From NCBI GenBank assembly GCA_029834535.1, contig JAQMWT010000390.1:372001-436000 (forward strand): a stretch of 64,000 nt of DNA, given 5' to 3'. The position numbers and the translations under genes are program-made. The stretch is from Chrysophaeum taylorii (lineage: Eukaryota > Sar > Pelagophyceae > Pelagomonadales > Pelagomonadaceae). Under the pieces are notes generated by a model. It was not told the origin of the DNA and did no database searches. It saw nothing but the letters and a program-made list of their open reading frames with translations. The first letter of the stretch is position 1. The number at the start of each line of letters is the position of its first letter. Shown in pieces: positions 44,617 to 53,879 of this stretch.

Positions 44617-45228
44617 TTAGATGCCGCCCGGCCAGAGGGAGACACCGAGCTCCTCGTGAACCATGAGCGCGAGGATGCCCATCATGGCGGCCCGGCCGTT
44701 GTTGAGTTCGATCGCACGTTTGCTCAGCTTCTCCTCAGCCGAGAATGAGTCCCAGCCAAAGTCCAGAGCGCCGTTGCGGAAGTCGCCCGGGAACTCGCCG
44801 GGAGCGGCGCCGTTTGCCGAGTCCTTCATTACGAAGAGCTCGAGGAAGCCGACGAAGGCGACGATCTGCGCGATGCCTGCCGGTTGGATCGCGGAGAAGG
44901 CGCCGAAGCCCGTGGGGACGTCGGAGAACTTGGTGCCCGAGTAGTCGATGGTGCCCGGAAGGAAGATCCCCGCCTTGGTCACGATCTGGCCGAGGACGGC
45001 AAGCATCGAGATGCGGCCATGCTTGATCTCGACGTAGCGGAGGCGCTCGAATTTCTCCTGGTCGGCGTCCGCCAAAAGGCCGAGAGGGTCAAAGAAGCCG
45101 AGCGGGGGCTGGACACCGAGCTCGGTTTCGAAGGCCTTGACGACGGTCTTGGGTGCTGCGTGCGAGGCCACGGGCGCGAAGGCAGCAGCCGAGGTGAGGC
45201 AGAGCGCAACGACGACCTTGGAGAACAT
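44617..45228 (-). CDS. Fucoxanthin-chlorophyll a/c-binding antenna protein, copy 1
   Basis: 203 residues from ATG 45228 to TAA. Residues 1-17 are a signal peptide ending in the AAFAP motif that directs proteins through the four membranes of heterokont plastids, followed by a transit peptide. The mature protein has three helices of the light-harvesting family: helix 1 with VEIKHGRISMLAVLG (chlorophyll ligands in the E-x2-H-x-R pattern), helix 2 PAGIAQIVAFVGFLELFV, helix 3 ELNNGRAAMMGILALMVHEE. Length and motifs fit an Lhcf-type thylakoid antenna. It is identical in protein to copy 2 and differs from copy 3 by one residue. The upstream block is conserved among the copies, suggesting co-regulation. 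Confidence 0.95.
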   Translation of the reverse strand: MFSKVVVALCLTSAAAFAPVASHAAPKTVVKAFETELGVQPPLGFFDPLGLLADADQEKFERLRYVEIKHGRISMLAVLGQIVTKAGIFLPGTIDYSGTKFSDVPTGFGAFSAIQPAGIAQIVAFVGFLELFVMKDSANGAAPGEFPGDFRNGALDFGWDSFSAEEKLSKRAIELNNGRAAMMGILALMVHEELGVSLWPGGI

Positions 45229-45335
45229 GCTTCTGTTTATGTTTTGAATGCTTCGACGCGATCTTTGGGACGAGGGTTTAAATTTCGACCGATCTTACTT
45301 TTTTGTACCTCAACCGAATCTTGGTTACCCAGACA
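45229..45335 (-). promoter_or_regulatory. Conserved antenna-gene promoter/5' UTR, copy 1
   Basis: Immediately upstream of the ATG, reading on the minus strand, are GTACAAAAAAGTAAGAT, CAAAGATCGCGTCGAAGC and CATTCAAAACATAAACAGAAGC, preceded by AAGATTCGGTTGAGG. The same order recurs before copies 2 and 3, more strongly than the sequence further out. This suggests functional promoter and 5' UTR elements, though recent duplication alone could explain it. Confidence 0.55.
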
Positions 45336-46465
45336 TAGGGTCCCCACACACACCCCCCCCTCTTAGCAGTCGACATTTAAAGACAGACATAGGGTCAACA
45401 GCTACCCTCATACACTTCCGATGTGCGAATGTGCTCGCTCGTGTATGTTTGCTTCCTCCCTTCTTCCCCATCTCCCCTCCACCGCTCTACCCCTTACATT
45501 CTTGCTTCTTATTATGGTAAGCACCTGCATGCAGGCTCGACGGAAAGTATGAGCGCAGAGGAAGAGAAATTAAGAAGAATAGACTAGAGCAAAGAAGAAG
45601 CAAGAAGGCACAAAGGGGGTAGACAATAGTAGGGGGCCATGGGAGGGCAAGAAGGGGAGTCGAGTGAAGAAGTAGGGGTTGCACAGAAGGATGCAGCCAA
45701 AGGACAAGGGTGCAGGCAAAGGGCAAGTGGACTAGAGAGCAAACGGAGAGGCGGGAGAATGAGAGCGAAGCAATAGTACGACGAACATTAAGGTATATTG
45801 TACTATAGTCAAAAACTTCCAGGGTCAAACAGCCAGGGTGGATGATCTAAGAGAAAAAGAAAGGAGCATCTGCCAGGCTGAAAGAGACAAAAAGAGGGAT
45901 GCGGAAGGGAAGTTAAAGGAGCGAGAGGGGCGCAGAGGCTGGCATGTGATAAGGACATGAAGTGCAAAGGAAGTGCATATTGTTTTCTTGTTGTGGTTAG
46001 CACCTCCTAGAGTCAAAGAGCCAAAATGGGTGAAAAAGAGGAAGAGAAAGAAAATAAAACAAAAGACCGCAGAGGACGGCGAAGAAAGCAGCAAGAAAGG
46101 GTAAGTCGGGTTGCCGAGATGCGCCCCCACACCGTATAGTCCAAAGCAGCGGGTATAATGCGGTCACCGCCAATCACGCTTCTCTTTGCCCCACGACGCA
46201 ATATGCTGGAATATTGTTTTCTATTTCTATCGTGCGCCAAGATTTAAGCTTTTAGTACCATGTGCATCGTGCTTGTCTTGGTCACATCCACATTTACCAA
46301 ACAAAAAAAAAGGTCACACATCCCCTCACAAACGGCGCCCAGAGATACGATCCACATCGTTATGTATTTACCTCGGTTCACATTATCCGGTTCATATTAT
46401 CTTGTTGAAACCCTGCGCAAGAAATAGGTGCGGCCATCAAGGCCACAGTGACCCTGTGATCGCAC

Positions 46466-47077
46466 TTAGATGCCGCCCGGCCAGAGGGAGACACCGAGCT
46501 CCTCGTGAACCATGAGCGCGAGGATGCCCATCATGGCAGCCCGGCCGTTGTTGAGCTCGATCGCACGTTTGCTCAGCTTCTCCTCAGCCGAGAATGAGTC
46601 CCAGCCAAAGTCCAGCGCGCCGTTGCGGAAGTCGCCCGGGAACTCGCCGGGAGCGGCGCCGTTTGCCGAGTCCTTCATTACGAAGAGCTCAAGGAAGCCG
46701 ACGAAGGCGACGATCTGCGCGATGCCTGCCGGTTGGATCGCGGAGAAGGCGCCGAAGCCCGTGGGGACGTCGGAGAACTTGGTGCCCGAGTAGTCGATGG
46801 TGCCCGGGAGGAAGATCCCCGCCTTGGTCACGATCTGGCCGAGGACGGCAAGCATCGAGATGCGGCCGTGCTTGATCTCGACGTAGCGGAGGCGCTCGAA
46901 TTTCTCCTGGTCGGCGTCCGCCAAAAGGCCGAGAGGGTCAAAGAAGCCGAGCGGGGGCTGGACACCGAGCTCGGTTTCGAAGGCCTTGACGACGGTCTTG
47001 GGTGCTGCGTGGGAGGCCACGGGCGCGAAGGCAGCAGCCGAGGTGAGGCAGAGCGCAACGACGACCTTGGAGAACAT
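46466..47077 (-). CDS. Fucoxanthin-chlorophyll a/c-binding antenna protein, copy 2
   Basis: 203 residues from ATG 47077 to TAA 46466. The translation is identical to copy 1, including signal peptide, AAFAP motif, the three membrane helices and the C-terminal SLWPGGI. The frame stays open for some 70 bp upstream of the ATG, but that part lies in the conserved 5' UTR and contains no ATG, so the internal Met (MFSKVVVAL) is the start. Silent differences from copy 1 (for example at 46552 and 46807) show it is not an assembly duplicate of the same locus. Confidence 0.95.
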   Translation of the reverse strand: MFSKVVVALCLTSAAAFAPVASHAAPKTVVKAFETELGVQPPLGFFDPLGLLADADQEKFERLRYVEIKHGRISMLAVLGQIVTKAGIFLPGTIDYSGTKFSDVPTGFGAFSAIQPAGIAQIVAFVGFLELFVMKDSANGAAPGEFPGDFRNGALDFGWDSFSAEEKLSKRAIELNNGRAAMMGILALMVHEELGVSLWPGGI

Positions 47078-47170
47078 GCTTCTGTTTATGTTTTGAATGC
47101 TTCGGCGCGATCTTTGGGATGAGGGCAATCTTACTTTTTTGTACCTCAACCGAATCTTGGCTACCCAGCA
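47078..47170 (-). promoter_or_regulatory. Conserved antenna-gene promoter/5' UTR, copy 2
   Basis: Same ordered blocks as copy 1 (AAGATTCGGTTGAGG, GTACAAAAAAGTAAGAT, CAAAGATCGCG, ACATAAACAGAAGC) with an internal deletion of about 15 bp relative to copy 1. The retained blocks are the better candidates for control elements. Confidence 0.55.
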
Positions 47171-47295
47171 ATAGGGTCACAGCTACCCGCGTATAGGGTC
47201 CACTTCCGATGTGCTTGCTCGTGTATGTTTTCTTCCCCCCTTCTTCCCCACCTCCCCTCCACCCCTTCCATTCTCTTCTTATTATTATGGTAAGA

Positions 47296-48825
47296 CGAAG
47301 TGGTCGTCGACATTTAAAGACGAAGTGGTTCACATCTCACGAGTGCATTAGAAGCCTCGGGTCCAAAAACCACGGAGATCAGCGGCTGTCGCGGTAAGAA
47401 GGGGGTGGCCCTCCGCAACACCCTTTTGTCCCAATTTATTTCCGCATTGTAATGGATTCTGCTACTCCGGCATATCGAGGAAAGGAGTCGCATACGAGGG
47501 TACAGGCGGGCACAGGCGGCTGGTGACACCAGAAATTGCTTTTTTCCGTAAGGGACGTGACGGACGGCCCTCGACACCAGCGTCGCCGCCGAAGCGACTA
47601 AACATGGCCCCAACAGGTCCCCCGCGCTTCCCGAGGCAGCTAGTGCCCTAATGTCTGTAAGAGTTTCGACGGACTGTGGCTTGAGGGCCCGGGGTCTTAA
47701 ACACCAAAAATAACGCAGCATGAGAATGCCCATGTACATGCGGAAAACGTAAGAAACGGCAGACGCGCCACTTGTTGAGAGGGGTCTGGTGGGAGCAAGA
47801 CGTCGACAGGAGCAGCGCGAAAGTCGAGGTGCTCGACCTAGTCAGCAACCGAGGGCCCGTCGCTATTGTCGCCATCATCCACAGCAGCACCATCGTCAGC
47901 GGTCGCCTCGCGCTCGTTCACGCACTTCTTCCTCTTGCAGGGTCGCTTCTTCACGTCTCGCCGCAAGTGTTGCACTAGATGAGGCGGCTGGCATCGCAAG
48001 CCTCTACGCCGATCGGTGGTCCTCGCAGACATAGCCATACCAGTCAGCGACGAGTTGGTCCCTCGCAGCTCGCTTTTGGGAGCGCTCCTGTGCGCTCTGG
48101 CTCCTCGCCGCGCGTAGAGTTGGTCACTCGCAGCTCGCTTTTGGGAGCGCTCCTGTGCGCTCTGGCGCTTGGGCAGCCTCCTGGGATTTGCGCTTCCCCA
48201 GAATGTTCGACAGCTTAGCCGAACCGTGACCGTCGGTGACCTTTATCCTGGACACGTCAGTCTTGCGACTCGGCTTCTTCACCGGCAGGATGCCGGCCTC
48301 CTTGGGGTCGACTTCGAGCGAGGACTGGTACGCGATGATGACCAGGGCCTTCTCGAACTTGGCCTTCCAAGTAGTCCGGAGTTTTTCGCAACGCCCGCGG
48401 GTGATATCGTGGTCAGGTCGAACTCGGGCTTCTTGTCGACCGGTGGCGGCGAGTGCATCACGAACTTGACTTCTCCTCGATCTCCGTCAACGGCGACTGG
48501 TCCCAACACGCGCGCAGCTCGACATCCTCGTCGAATGACACTTTCCATCTGAGCCGATCATCGAGCTTCCGCCACGAGATCCATTCATTCCGCTCGCGGT
48601 CTCCTTCGACAAGCACTTCTTCGCTCCGACGATTTCCTCCCAGAAGTATTTCAAGGCCTTCGAAAAAGTCTGTTGAAGGACCGACGCTTTTAGGGTGCGT
48701 CCTTCGACGCCCGGCGCTTCCCCCTCGCCGACTTGGGGTTTGGGGCCCGTTTTTTTGCCATCGCGCCTCGAGCCGCGACACGGGTCGCCCCACTGATATT
48801 GAAGTGCGGATGTATCTTTTGGTGC
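47296..48825. other. Spacer between divergent antenna genes 2 and 3
   Basis: About 1.5 kb without an intact gene. It holds a copy of the GTCGACATTTAAAGAC dispersed motif (47306-47321), a tandem duplication at 48054-48166 and remnants of a decayed minus-strand reading frame at about 48100-48830. Confidence 0.5.
48054..48166. repeat. Tandem duplication, 65-bp period
   Basis: A 48-bp segment (GTTGGTC, C or A, CTCGCAGCTCGC and onward to CTGTGCGCTCTGGC) at 48054-48101 recurs at 48119-48166 with one substitution, separated by 17 bp. It lies at the 3' end of the decayed minus-strand frame and duplicates its stop region. Confidence 0.85.
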
Positions 48826-48830
48826 CCAAT
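48100..48830 (-). pseudogene. Possible decayed gene with frameshifts
   Basis: On the minus strand, gene-like peptides appear in successive frames: FSKALKYFWEEIVGAKK, then ELRACWDQSPLTEIEEK, then LRTTWKAKFEKALVIIAYQS, VDPKEAGILPVKKPSRKTDV and KLSNILGKRKSQEAAQA up to a TGA near 48110. No single frame spans the region, so it looks like a remnant of a protein-coding gene or element. The family is not recognised. The call rests only on composition. Confidence 0.3.
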
Positions 48831-48943
48831 TTTTTTGGTAACCAGCCGCCTCAAGATTCGGTTGAGGATCTTTGGATCGGGCTAAAGTTTACATACCCTC
48901 GTCCCAAAGATCGCGTCGAAGCGTTCAAAACATAAGCAGAAGC
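48830..48943 (+). promoter_or_regulatory. Conserved antenna-gene promoter/5' UTR, copy 3
   Basis: Contains AAGATTCGGTTGAGG (48853-48867), then CGTCCCAAAGATCGCGTCGAAGC and the CAAAACATAAGCAGAAGC leader before the ATG. The GTACAAAAAAGTAAGAT block of copies 1 and 2 is replaced by a diverged stretch. Confidence 0.55.
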
Positions 48944-49555
48944 ATGTTCTCCAAGGTCGTCGTTGCGCTCTGCCTCACCTCGACTGCTGCCTTCGCGCCC
49001 GTGGCCTCCCACGCAGCACCCAAGACCGTCGTCAAGGCCTTCGAAACCGAGCTCGGTGTCCAGCCCCCGCTCGGCTTCTTTGACCCTCTCGGCCTTTTGG
49101 CGGACGCCGACCAGGAGAAATTCGAGCGCCTCCGCTACGTCGAGATCAAGCATGGCCGCATCTCGATGCTTGCCGTCCTCGGCCAGATCGTGACCAAGGC
49201 GGGGATCTTCCTTCCGGGCACCATCGACTACTCGGGCACCAAGTTCTCCGACGTCCCCACGGGCTTCGGCGCCTTCTCCGCGATCCAACCGGCAGGCATC
49301 GCGCAGATCGTCGCCTTCGTCGGCTTCCTCGAGCTCTTCGTAATGAAGGACTCGGCAAACGGCGCCGCTCCCGGCGAGTTCCCGGGCGACTTCCGCAACG
49401 GCGCGCTGGACTTTGGCTGGGACTCATTCTCGGCTGAGGAGAAGCTGAGCAAACGTGCGATCGAGCTCAACAACGGCCGGGCTGCCATGATGGGCATCCT
49501 CGCGCTCATGGTTCACGAGGAGCTCGGTGTCTCCCTCTGGCCGGGCGGCATCTAA
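48944..49555 (+). CDS. Fucoxanthin-chlorophyll a/c-binding antenna protein, copy 3
   Basis: 203 residues from ATG 48944 to TAA. It differs from copies 1 and 2 by a single residue in the signal peptide (LTSTAAFAP against LTSAAAFAP) and keeps all chlorophyll-ligand residues of helices 1 and 3. It lies head-to-head with copy 2 across about 1.9 kb. The near identity against diverged flanks suggests gene conversion or strong purifying selection after an inverted duplication. Confidence 0.95.
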   Translation: MFSKVVVALCLTSTAAFAPVASHAAPKTVVKAFETELGVQPPLGFFDPLGLLADADQEKFERLRYVEIKHGRISMLAVLGQIVTKAGIFLPGTIDYSGTKFSDVPTGFGAFSAIQPAGIAQIVAFVGFLELFVMKDSANGAAPGEFPGDFRNGALDFGWDSFSAEEKLSKRAIELNNGRAAMMGILALMVHEELGVSLWPGGI

Positions 49556-50340
49556 GTGCGATCACAGGGTCACTGTGGATGCGACGGCCGCACCTAGGGT
49601 TTCAGCAGGGTAATGTGAACCGGATAATGTGAACCGAGGTATATACATAACGATGTGGATCGTATCTCTGGTCGTCGTTCGTGAGGAGATGTGTGACCTT
49701 TATTTGTTTGGTGAAGGAGGATGTGACCAAAACAAGCACGATGTACATGGTGTACTAAAAGCTTAAATGTAGGCGCACGATAGAAAGAGAAAATATATTT
49801 CAGCATATTGCGTGGTGGGGCAAAGAGAAGCGTGATCGGCGGCCGCATTATACCTGCTGCTTTGAACTACGGTGAGGGGCGCGTCGCGGCAATCCGATTT
49901 GCCCTTTCTTGCTTCTTTCTTCGCCGTCCTCTCCGGTCTTTTGTTTTTTTTTCTTTCTCTTCCTCTTTTTCACCCATTTTGGCTCTTTGAGCCTAGGGGT
50001 CGCTAACCTCAACACTTCCATTGCACTTCATGCCCTTATCACATGCCAGCCTCTGCACTCCTCTCGCCCCTTCGACTTCCCTTCCGCATCCCTCTTTCTG
50101 GCTCTTTCAGCCTGGCAGATGCTCCTTTCTTTTTCTCTGCGATCATCCACCTTGGCTGTTTGACCCTGGGTGTTGCTTACCATAGTACAATATACCCTTG
50201 ATGTTCGTGCCTTGCTTCGCTCTCCTTCTCCCGCCTCTCCGTTCGCTCTCTTGTTCACTTGCCCTTTGCCTGCATCCTTCTTTGCAACCCCTGCTTCTTC
50301 ACTCGGCTCTCCTTCTTGCCCTCCCATGGCCACCTACTAT

Positions 50341-50869
50341 TGCCGCCCCCCCCCGTGCTTTCCTGGCACGGCGACGGTCTCGTGTTGATTCGGTTAGATT
50401 TGTGCTGACATCTTAGGCCGAGGATTTGGAACCAAGTTAGTGAGCTACCATAAGTCAAGGATAGGCTTGACGCAGTAGCGCGACTAAGGTTCGGGTGCCA
50501 CGGGCACTACAGGCAAGCATAGCCCGCGCGACAAACAGCGACTGAGCACTCACAGCGTCCTGGCTCGTCGAACCGAAGCTCGAGTTTCCCAGCTGGAATA
50601 GCTCCTGAATTTTAGATGTCGGTGGTTTGTGCCTAGCAAACAAGACCAGATGAGGCTACTTACCAGCTGGGAGCAGGAGCTTGCGGCGCCCTAAGACGAG
50701 CGTTGATGGCGTGGCAAAAAGAAGCTTATGCTCTTAATAAGTTCATCCTGCTTCGTTCTTTGCGGCCCTCGCTTCTTATCTCTGTCCCTACCTTCACTAC
50801 CTTTGCCCACTCACCCCCCTTGCGCTTTCTTGCTTTTTCTTCGCCCTCCTCTCCGATCTTTTTTCTTTC
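50341..50869. other. Gene-poor stretch before LINE remnant
   Basis: No supported gene. Short frames on both strands carry no motif. The segment ends in pyrimidine-rich sequence (50750-50870) resembling the CTT-rich ends of the antenna units. Confidence 0.5.
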
Positions 50870-51110
50870 CTGCCGCGTTACACGACGGTGCCAGACCTGG
50901 AAAAAGCCATGCCAAACCTCCAATTCTCATCAGCGCCTTGGCTTGGAAACTAGCGATACCTACACCTCTCGCCGACAACTCCGCTGGGCAGGCCACGTCG
51001 CCCGTATGCCGTGGAAGCGTCTCCATCGGAAGATATTTTCCTCCTCGTGGGCTCCAAACACTCCCGCGGGTACCTAGGGGTCTCAGCAAGGCACCCCGCA
51101 CATTTCATGT
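50870..51110 (+). mobile_element. LINE-type retrotransposon remnant (3' coding end)
   Basis: The plus strand encodes RRQLRWAGHVARMPWKRLHR at 50969-51028, a hallmark of the region just after the reverse transcriptase in many non-LTR retrotransposons, preceded in frame by TSDTYTS. After KIFSSSW the continuation (SKHSRGYLGVSARHPAHFMY) is in another frame, so the copy is frameshifted and truncated. No RT catalytic motif remains. Confidence 0.6.
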
Positions 51111-51389
51111 ACCAACCAAGATCCGGTACTTCCTCGCTTAAGACTGCAGAGCAGTTTGCAGGCAGTGGTAAGTCACCTCGGAAACCATCCCGTCTCATCA
51201 TGAACGTCTGGAGGTATTTGATTCGGGGAATGAAAAGGTGTGTTCCCTATATCCTCAGAACACGACAGGCGGCATCTAGAACTACACGAGAAAGGTAAAG
51301 TGTATAGTGCTACATACCTCGGGGCGCGCTAGACCATGATGATGAGCTTAAGCACAAATCCTTACTACTAATCGACAGATGTTTGTCTC
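51111..51389. other. Spacer, no feature seen
   Basis: Between the LINE remnant and the 95-bp minisatellite. It may include diverged 3' sequence of the LINE; nothing else is recognisable. Confidence 0.4.
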
Positions 51390-51850
51390 TCTGTTTGTCT
51401 TTAAACGTCGACTGCTAAGAGGTGGGGGTGGGGGGGGGGGGGGGGGCATGAAGGATGTGGGTGGGTTTGTGGGATAGGAGGGATGTGCCTGACGGGCGGA
51501 GATAAGTACGCGGGACCTAGTGTTGTCCTTACTACTAATCGACAGATCTTTGTCAGTTTCTTTGTCTTTAAATGTCGACTGTTGTAAGAAGGGGGTGTGT
51601 GTGGGGAGCATGAAGGATGTGGGTGGGTTTGTGGGGGATGAGGGATGTCTGTTTGTTTGTCTTTAAATGTCGACTGTTGTAAGAAGGGGGTGTGTGTGGG
51701 GAGCATGAAGGATGTGGGTGGGTTTCTGGGGTATGAGGGATGTCTGTTTGTTTGTCTTTAAATGTCGACTGTTGTAAGAAGGGGGTGTGTGTGGGGAGCA
51801 TTAAGGATGTGGGTGGGTTTCTGGGGTATAAGGGATGTGCCTGACGGGCG
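51390..51850. repeat. Minisatellite: four copies of a unit with TTTGTCTTTAAATGTCGACTG
   Basis: Unit starts (TTTGTCTTTAAA, C or T, GTCGACTG) are at 51394, 51561, 51656 and 51751; the last three have an exact 95-bp period. Each unit continues with GTGTGTGGGGAGCATGAAGG and ATGTGGGTGGGTTT. The first unit also has a poly-G run (51429-51446). Its GCGGAGATAAGTACGCGGGA end recurs after the last unit. Confidence 0.9.
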
Positions 51851-51868
51851 GAGATAAGTACGCGGGAC

Positions 51869-53233
51869 CTAGTCGGGGTCATCGCCGAGGCGTGGGGCAG
51901 GCGAAGAGAGGACGGGCCCCGCCCGTAGGTCGTACGCATGCTGCCGCCGGACGTATGTGCGACGAAGGGTGACGTCCTGCTGGGATCGGGCGGCCTGGGC
52001 GGGGTTCCCCGAGGCGGCGACATGGGCGAGGGCGGTGAGGGCACAGCGAGCCCGGCCTAATGCGTTGGCGATCCCCCACTCACGGTAGATGCGGCGAGTT
52101 TGGGCCGCCTTTGCCTCTGTGAAGTTGGCGCAGCCGCTTGCCACCCAGGTTCGCGCAGCGATGCGCTCTGCGCATGTTTGGCCGAGAGCGTGGCACGCCG
52201 CGCTGGCCTCACCGAAGGCACCAAAGACGAGGCCGGCGACGGTGCCGTAGCTACGTAGCCGCTGTTCGACAGGGCCCAAGAAGCCAGGCGGTGGTGCTGT
52301 ACCCGGCTGGGGGATGATGGCGTCGATGCCGCGGGCGTGAGCGAGGTATTCGGAGTGGACTTGCGCTGCGCGCCGATCGACAGGCGACGGGTGGGAGGGA
52401 TGGAGGGCGTGGGCGGTGTACAACGAACCCCAAGCGAGGGTTTTGATGTCGTAGAGTTGCTCCTTGTTGTCGAGCGTGGTGAGGATGTCTGGGACGACTT
52501 GGCGTCGGGCGAGATTGCCTCGGTGCCGGCCGTAGAGGCGCGTGCGAATGGTAGGGGCGACGACGTCAGCAAAGATGCCGAAAACCTCGGTTTTACAGGG
52601 CTGGGATGCCGGCCTCTTTGGTGGTGGAGTGGTGGAGAGGGCGCAATTGAGCAAGCTGTCGTGCCAGGTGGTCCGCGCTCCTCCGCGGTTGACAAGGTTG
52701 GCCTGCGTGAGAAGCACCTTACCGTGAGCGTCGAGAACGACGTCAGTGCCCAGAATGCGAGTGCCCACGAGGCCCGAACAAGCTGGAGCGGGGTAGCCAA
52801 AGTACTGGGCACACATCTCAGCCCAGCAGCGGTTGGGGATTTGAAGGGCAGGGCTGGGCCACGAGCTGATGAACGTGGTCGAGAAGCGATTCCATGAGGA
52901 CGCCGCTACTCGAAGTGCATCGGTGATGGGAAGGGTGGCTGGAAGGCGCTGGAGTGCAGTGGCCCGAGCTGTCTCGCGCTGGGAGGTTAGAGCACGCTGG
53001 AGTTGGGGTATGAGCACGGGTGTCGAGATGGTGGGGTCGACGAGGACGCCCATGGAGACGAATTCGTGGGAGAGAGGACCGTCGACGAGATGAACGTTGG
53101 CGGGGTCGCCGGAACCAGCGCCGCCGTGGGAAGCCAGCGTGGTACGGAGATCAGCCCGAAGTCCGTCCCACGCAGTCTCGAGTGCTCGCCCCAGGCGGCA
53201 ACCGGATGCGAGGAGGTGGTGCCAACGGTGCAA
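51869..53233 (-). CDS. Probable mobile-element protein fragment with PD-(D/E)xK-like motif
   Basis: A long open frame (about 454 codons, no ATG at its 5' end) ending at TAG 51869. It reads GNELHRWHHLLASGCRLGRA near the start, then WAEMCAQYFGYPA and RRQVVPDILTTLDNKEQLYD followed by IKTLAWGS. The spacing P-D ... D-x-K is that of restriction-like endonucleases, which occur at the C-terminus of some non-LTR retrotransposons. There is no methionine start, no flanking promoter, and repeats lie on both sides, so it is probably the 3' part of an element rather than a host gene. The assignment is inferential. Confidence 0.45.
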   Translation of the reverse strand: MHRWHHLLASGCRLGRALETAWDGLRADLRTTLASHGGAGSGDPANVHLVDGPLSHEFVSMGVLVDPTISTPVLIPQLQRALTSQRETARATALQRLPATLPITDALRVAASSWNRFSTTFISSWPSPALQIPNRCWAEMCAQYFGYPAPACSGLVGTRILGTDVVLDAHGKVLLTQANLVNRGGARTTWHDSLLNCALSTTPPPKRPASQPCKTEVFGIFADVVAPTIRTRLYGRHRGNLARRQVVPDILTTLDNKEQLYDIKTLAWGSLYTAHALHPSHPSPVDRRAAQVHSEYLAHARGIDAIIPQPGTAPPPGFLGPVEQRLRSYGTVAGLVFGAFGEASAACHALGQTCAERIAARTWVASGCANFTEAKAAQTRRIYREWGIANALGRARCALTALAHVAASGNPAQAARSQQDVTLRRTYVRRQHAYDLRAGPVLSSPAPRLGDDPD

Positions 53234-53299
53234 CTCGTTACCTGTGCGAAAAGAAGTCCCTCGATTTAGGGTAAGGATAAGGTAGGCGCGCGAGCCAGA

Positions 53300-53860
53300 C
53301 AGTGATCCTCCAAGGCGTCTATGGCGACCTCGCAGACTATTTCCACGACCCGCGGCGGCTCTTTCGGCGCGCCATTCTCACGCCCCGTCGAAACGATGTT
53401 GTCGATGCTGACAACGCGCGCATGACCGCGGCCTTTTTTTCCGGGAGACGAGGCGTCGGAGTTCTTTTCGGCCGACTAGGTTGGGTCGGAAGACGACGCC
53501 TCGCTCTTTACAGTCGAGTTTTCGACTCCCTGACAACCAACGGCATGCTGACTTTGATCGCGAGCTTAAAGTCTTCGCAACCTCGACCCGTCGTACGGCC
53601 ACTGCAATGGTACCAGATACATGATCGTGTCGTGTCACCGAGGCTCCTCCAACCTGTATCCCTTAAGGCCCGCCGACGCCAAACGATCAACAAGAACCAG
53701 GGCCAGACGCCGCGCGAGGTCGGCGTCCTCTTGCCCAAGCCCGTCTTCTGCCACGTCCAGCTCTACGTGCCTCTCTGTCGATCGGCAACCCCGAGGTTAT
53801 CCTCTTCCGCGTCGACGACTCCACCCTACCCCACACGTGCTGCGCAATACCGATAAGCCC
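53300..53860 (+). pseudogene. Helitron-type (PIF1-family) helicase remnant
   Basis: C-terminal PIF1/Helitron helicase motifs appear in order but in three frames: GDLADYFHDPRRLF then RAILTPRRNDVVDADNARM, FDSLTTNGM, NLDPSYGHCNGTRYMIV, TINKNQGQTPREVGVLLPKP, PVFCHVQLYVPL and GNPEVILFRVDDSTLPHT. At least two frame changes separate them, so the copy is dead. The Rep domain and N-terminal helicase motifs are absent. Confidence 0.8.
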
Positions 53861-53879
53861 CCTCCTGGCGTCTACTCGC

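Larger units (their letters stand above)
43750..45530 (-). repeat. Antenna-gene duplication unit 1
   Basis: Contains the first antenna gene plus ~850 bp of downstream and ~250 bp of upstream sequence. Landmarks shared with units 2 (45635-47295) and 3 (48825-50340, inverted) include GAAGCAATAGTACGACGAAC, GATGCGCCCCCACACCGTAT (units 1 and 2) and the AAGATTCGGTTGAGG promoter block. Non-coding parts carry many small indels while the coding parts are nearly invariant. No gene other than the antenna CDS is supported in the unit. Confidence 0.9.
45635..47295 (-). repeat. Antenna-gene duplication unit 2
   Basis: Direct repeat of unit 1, sharing the same downstream sequence (45750-46460) and upstream promoter block, with indels. 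The segment 45637-45770 (CCATGGGAGGGCAAGAAGG and following) is matched in inverted orientation in unit 3 near 50200-50335 but is shortened in unit 1. Only the antenna gene is coding. Confidence 0.9.
48825..50340 (+). repeat. Antenna-gene duplication unit 3 (inverted)
   Basis: Inverted relative to units 1 and 2. After the antenna gene it continues with GGTAATGTGAACCGGATAAT, AAGAGAAGCGTGATCGGCGG, CCCATTTTGGCTCTTTGA and CACCTTGGCTGTTTGACCCT, each matching the reverse complement of the other units. It is more diverged in non-coding sequence than units 1 and 2 are from each other. Confidence 0.9.

Noticed and set aside
44663-49509. Frames of about 76-160 codons antisense or out of frame in all three antenna copies
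   Set aside because: They recur only because the antenna genes are duplicated; no independent evidence.
43711-50340. LTR retrotransposon explanation for the antenna-unit repeats
   Set aside because: The repeated units contain the antenna gene itself and no RT, integrase or primer-binding site, so segmental duplication fits better.
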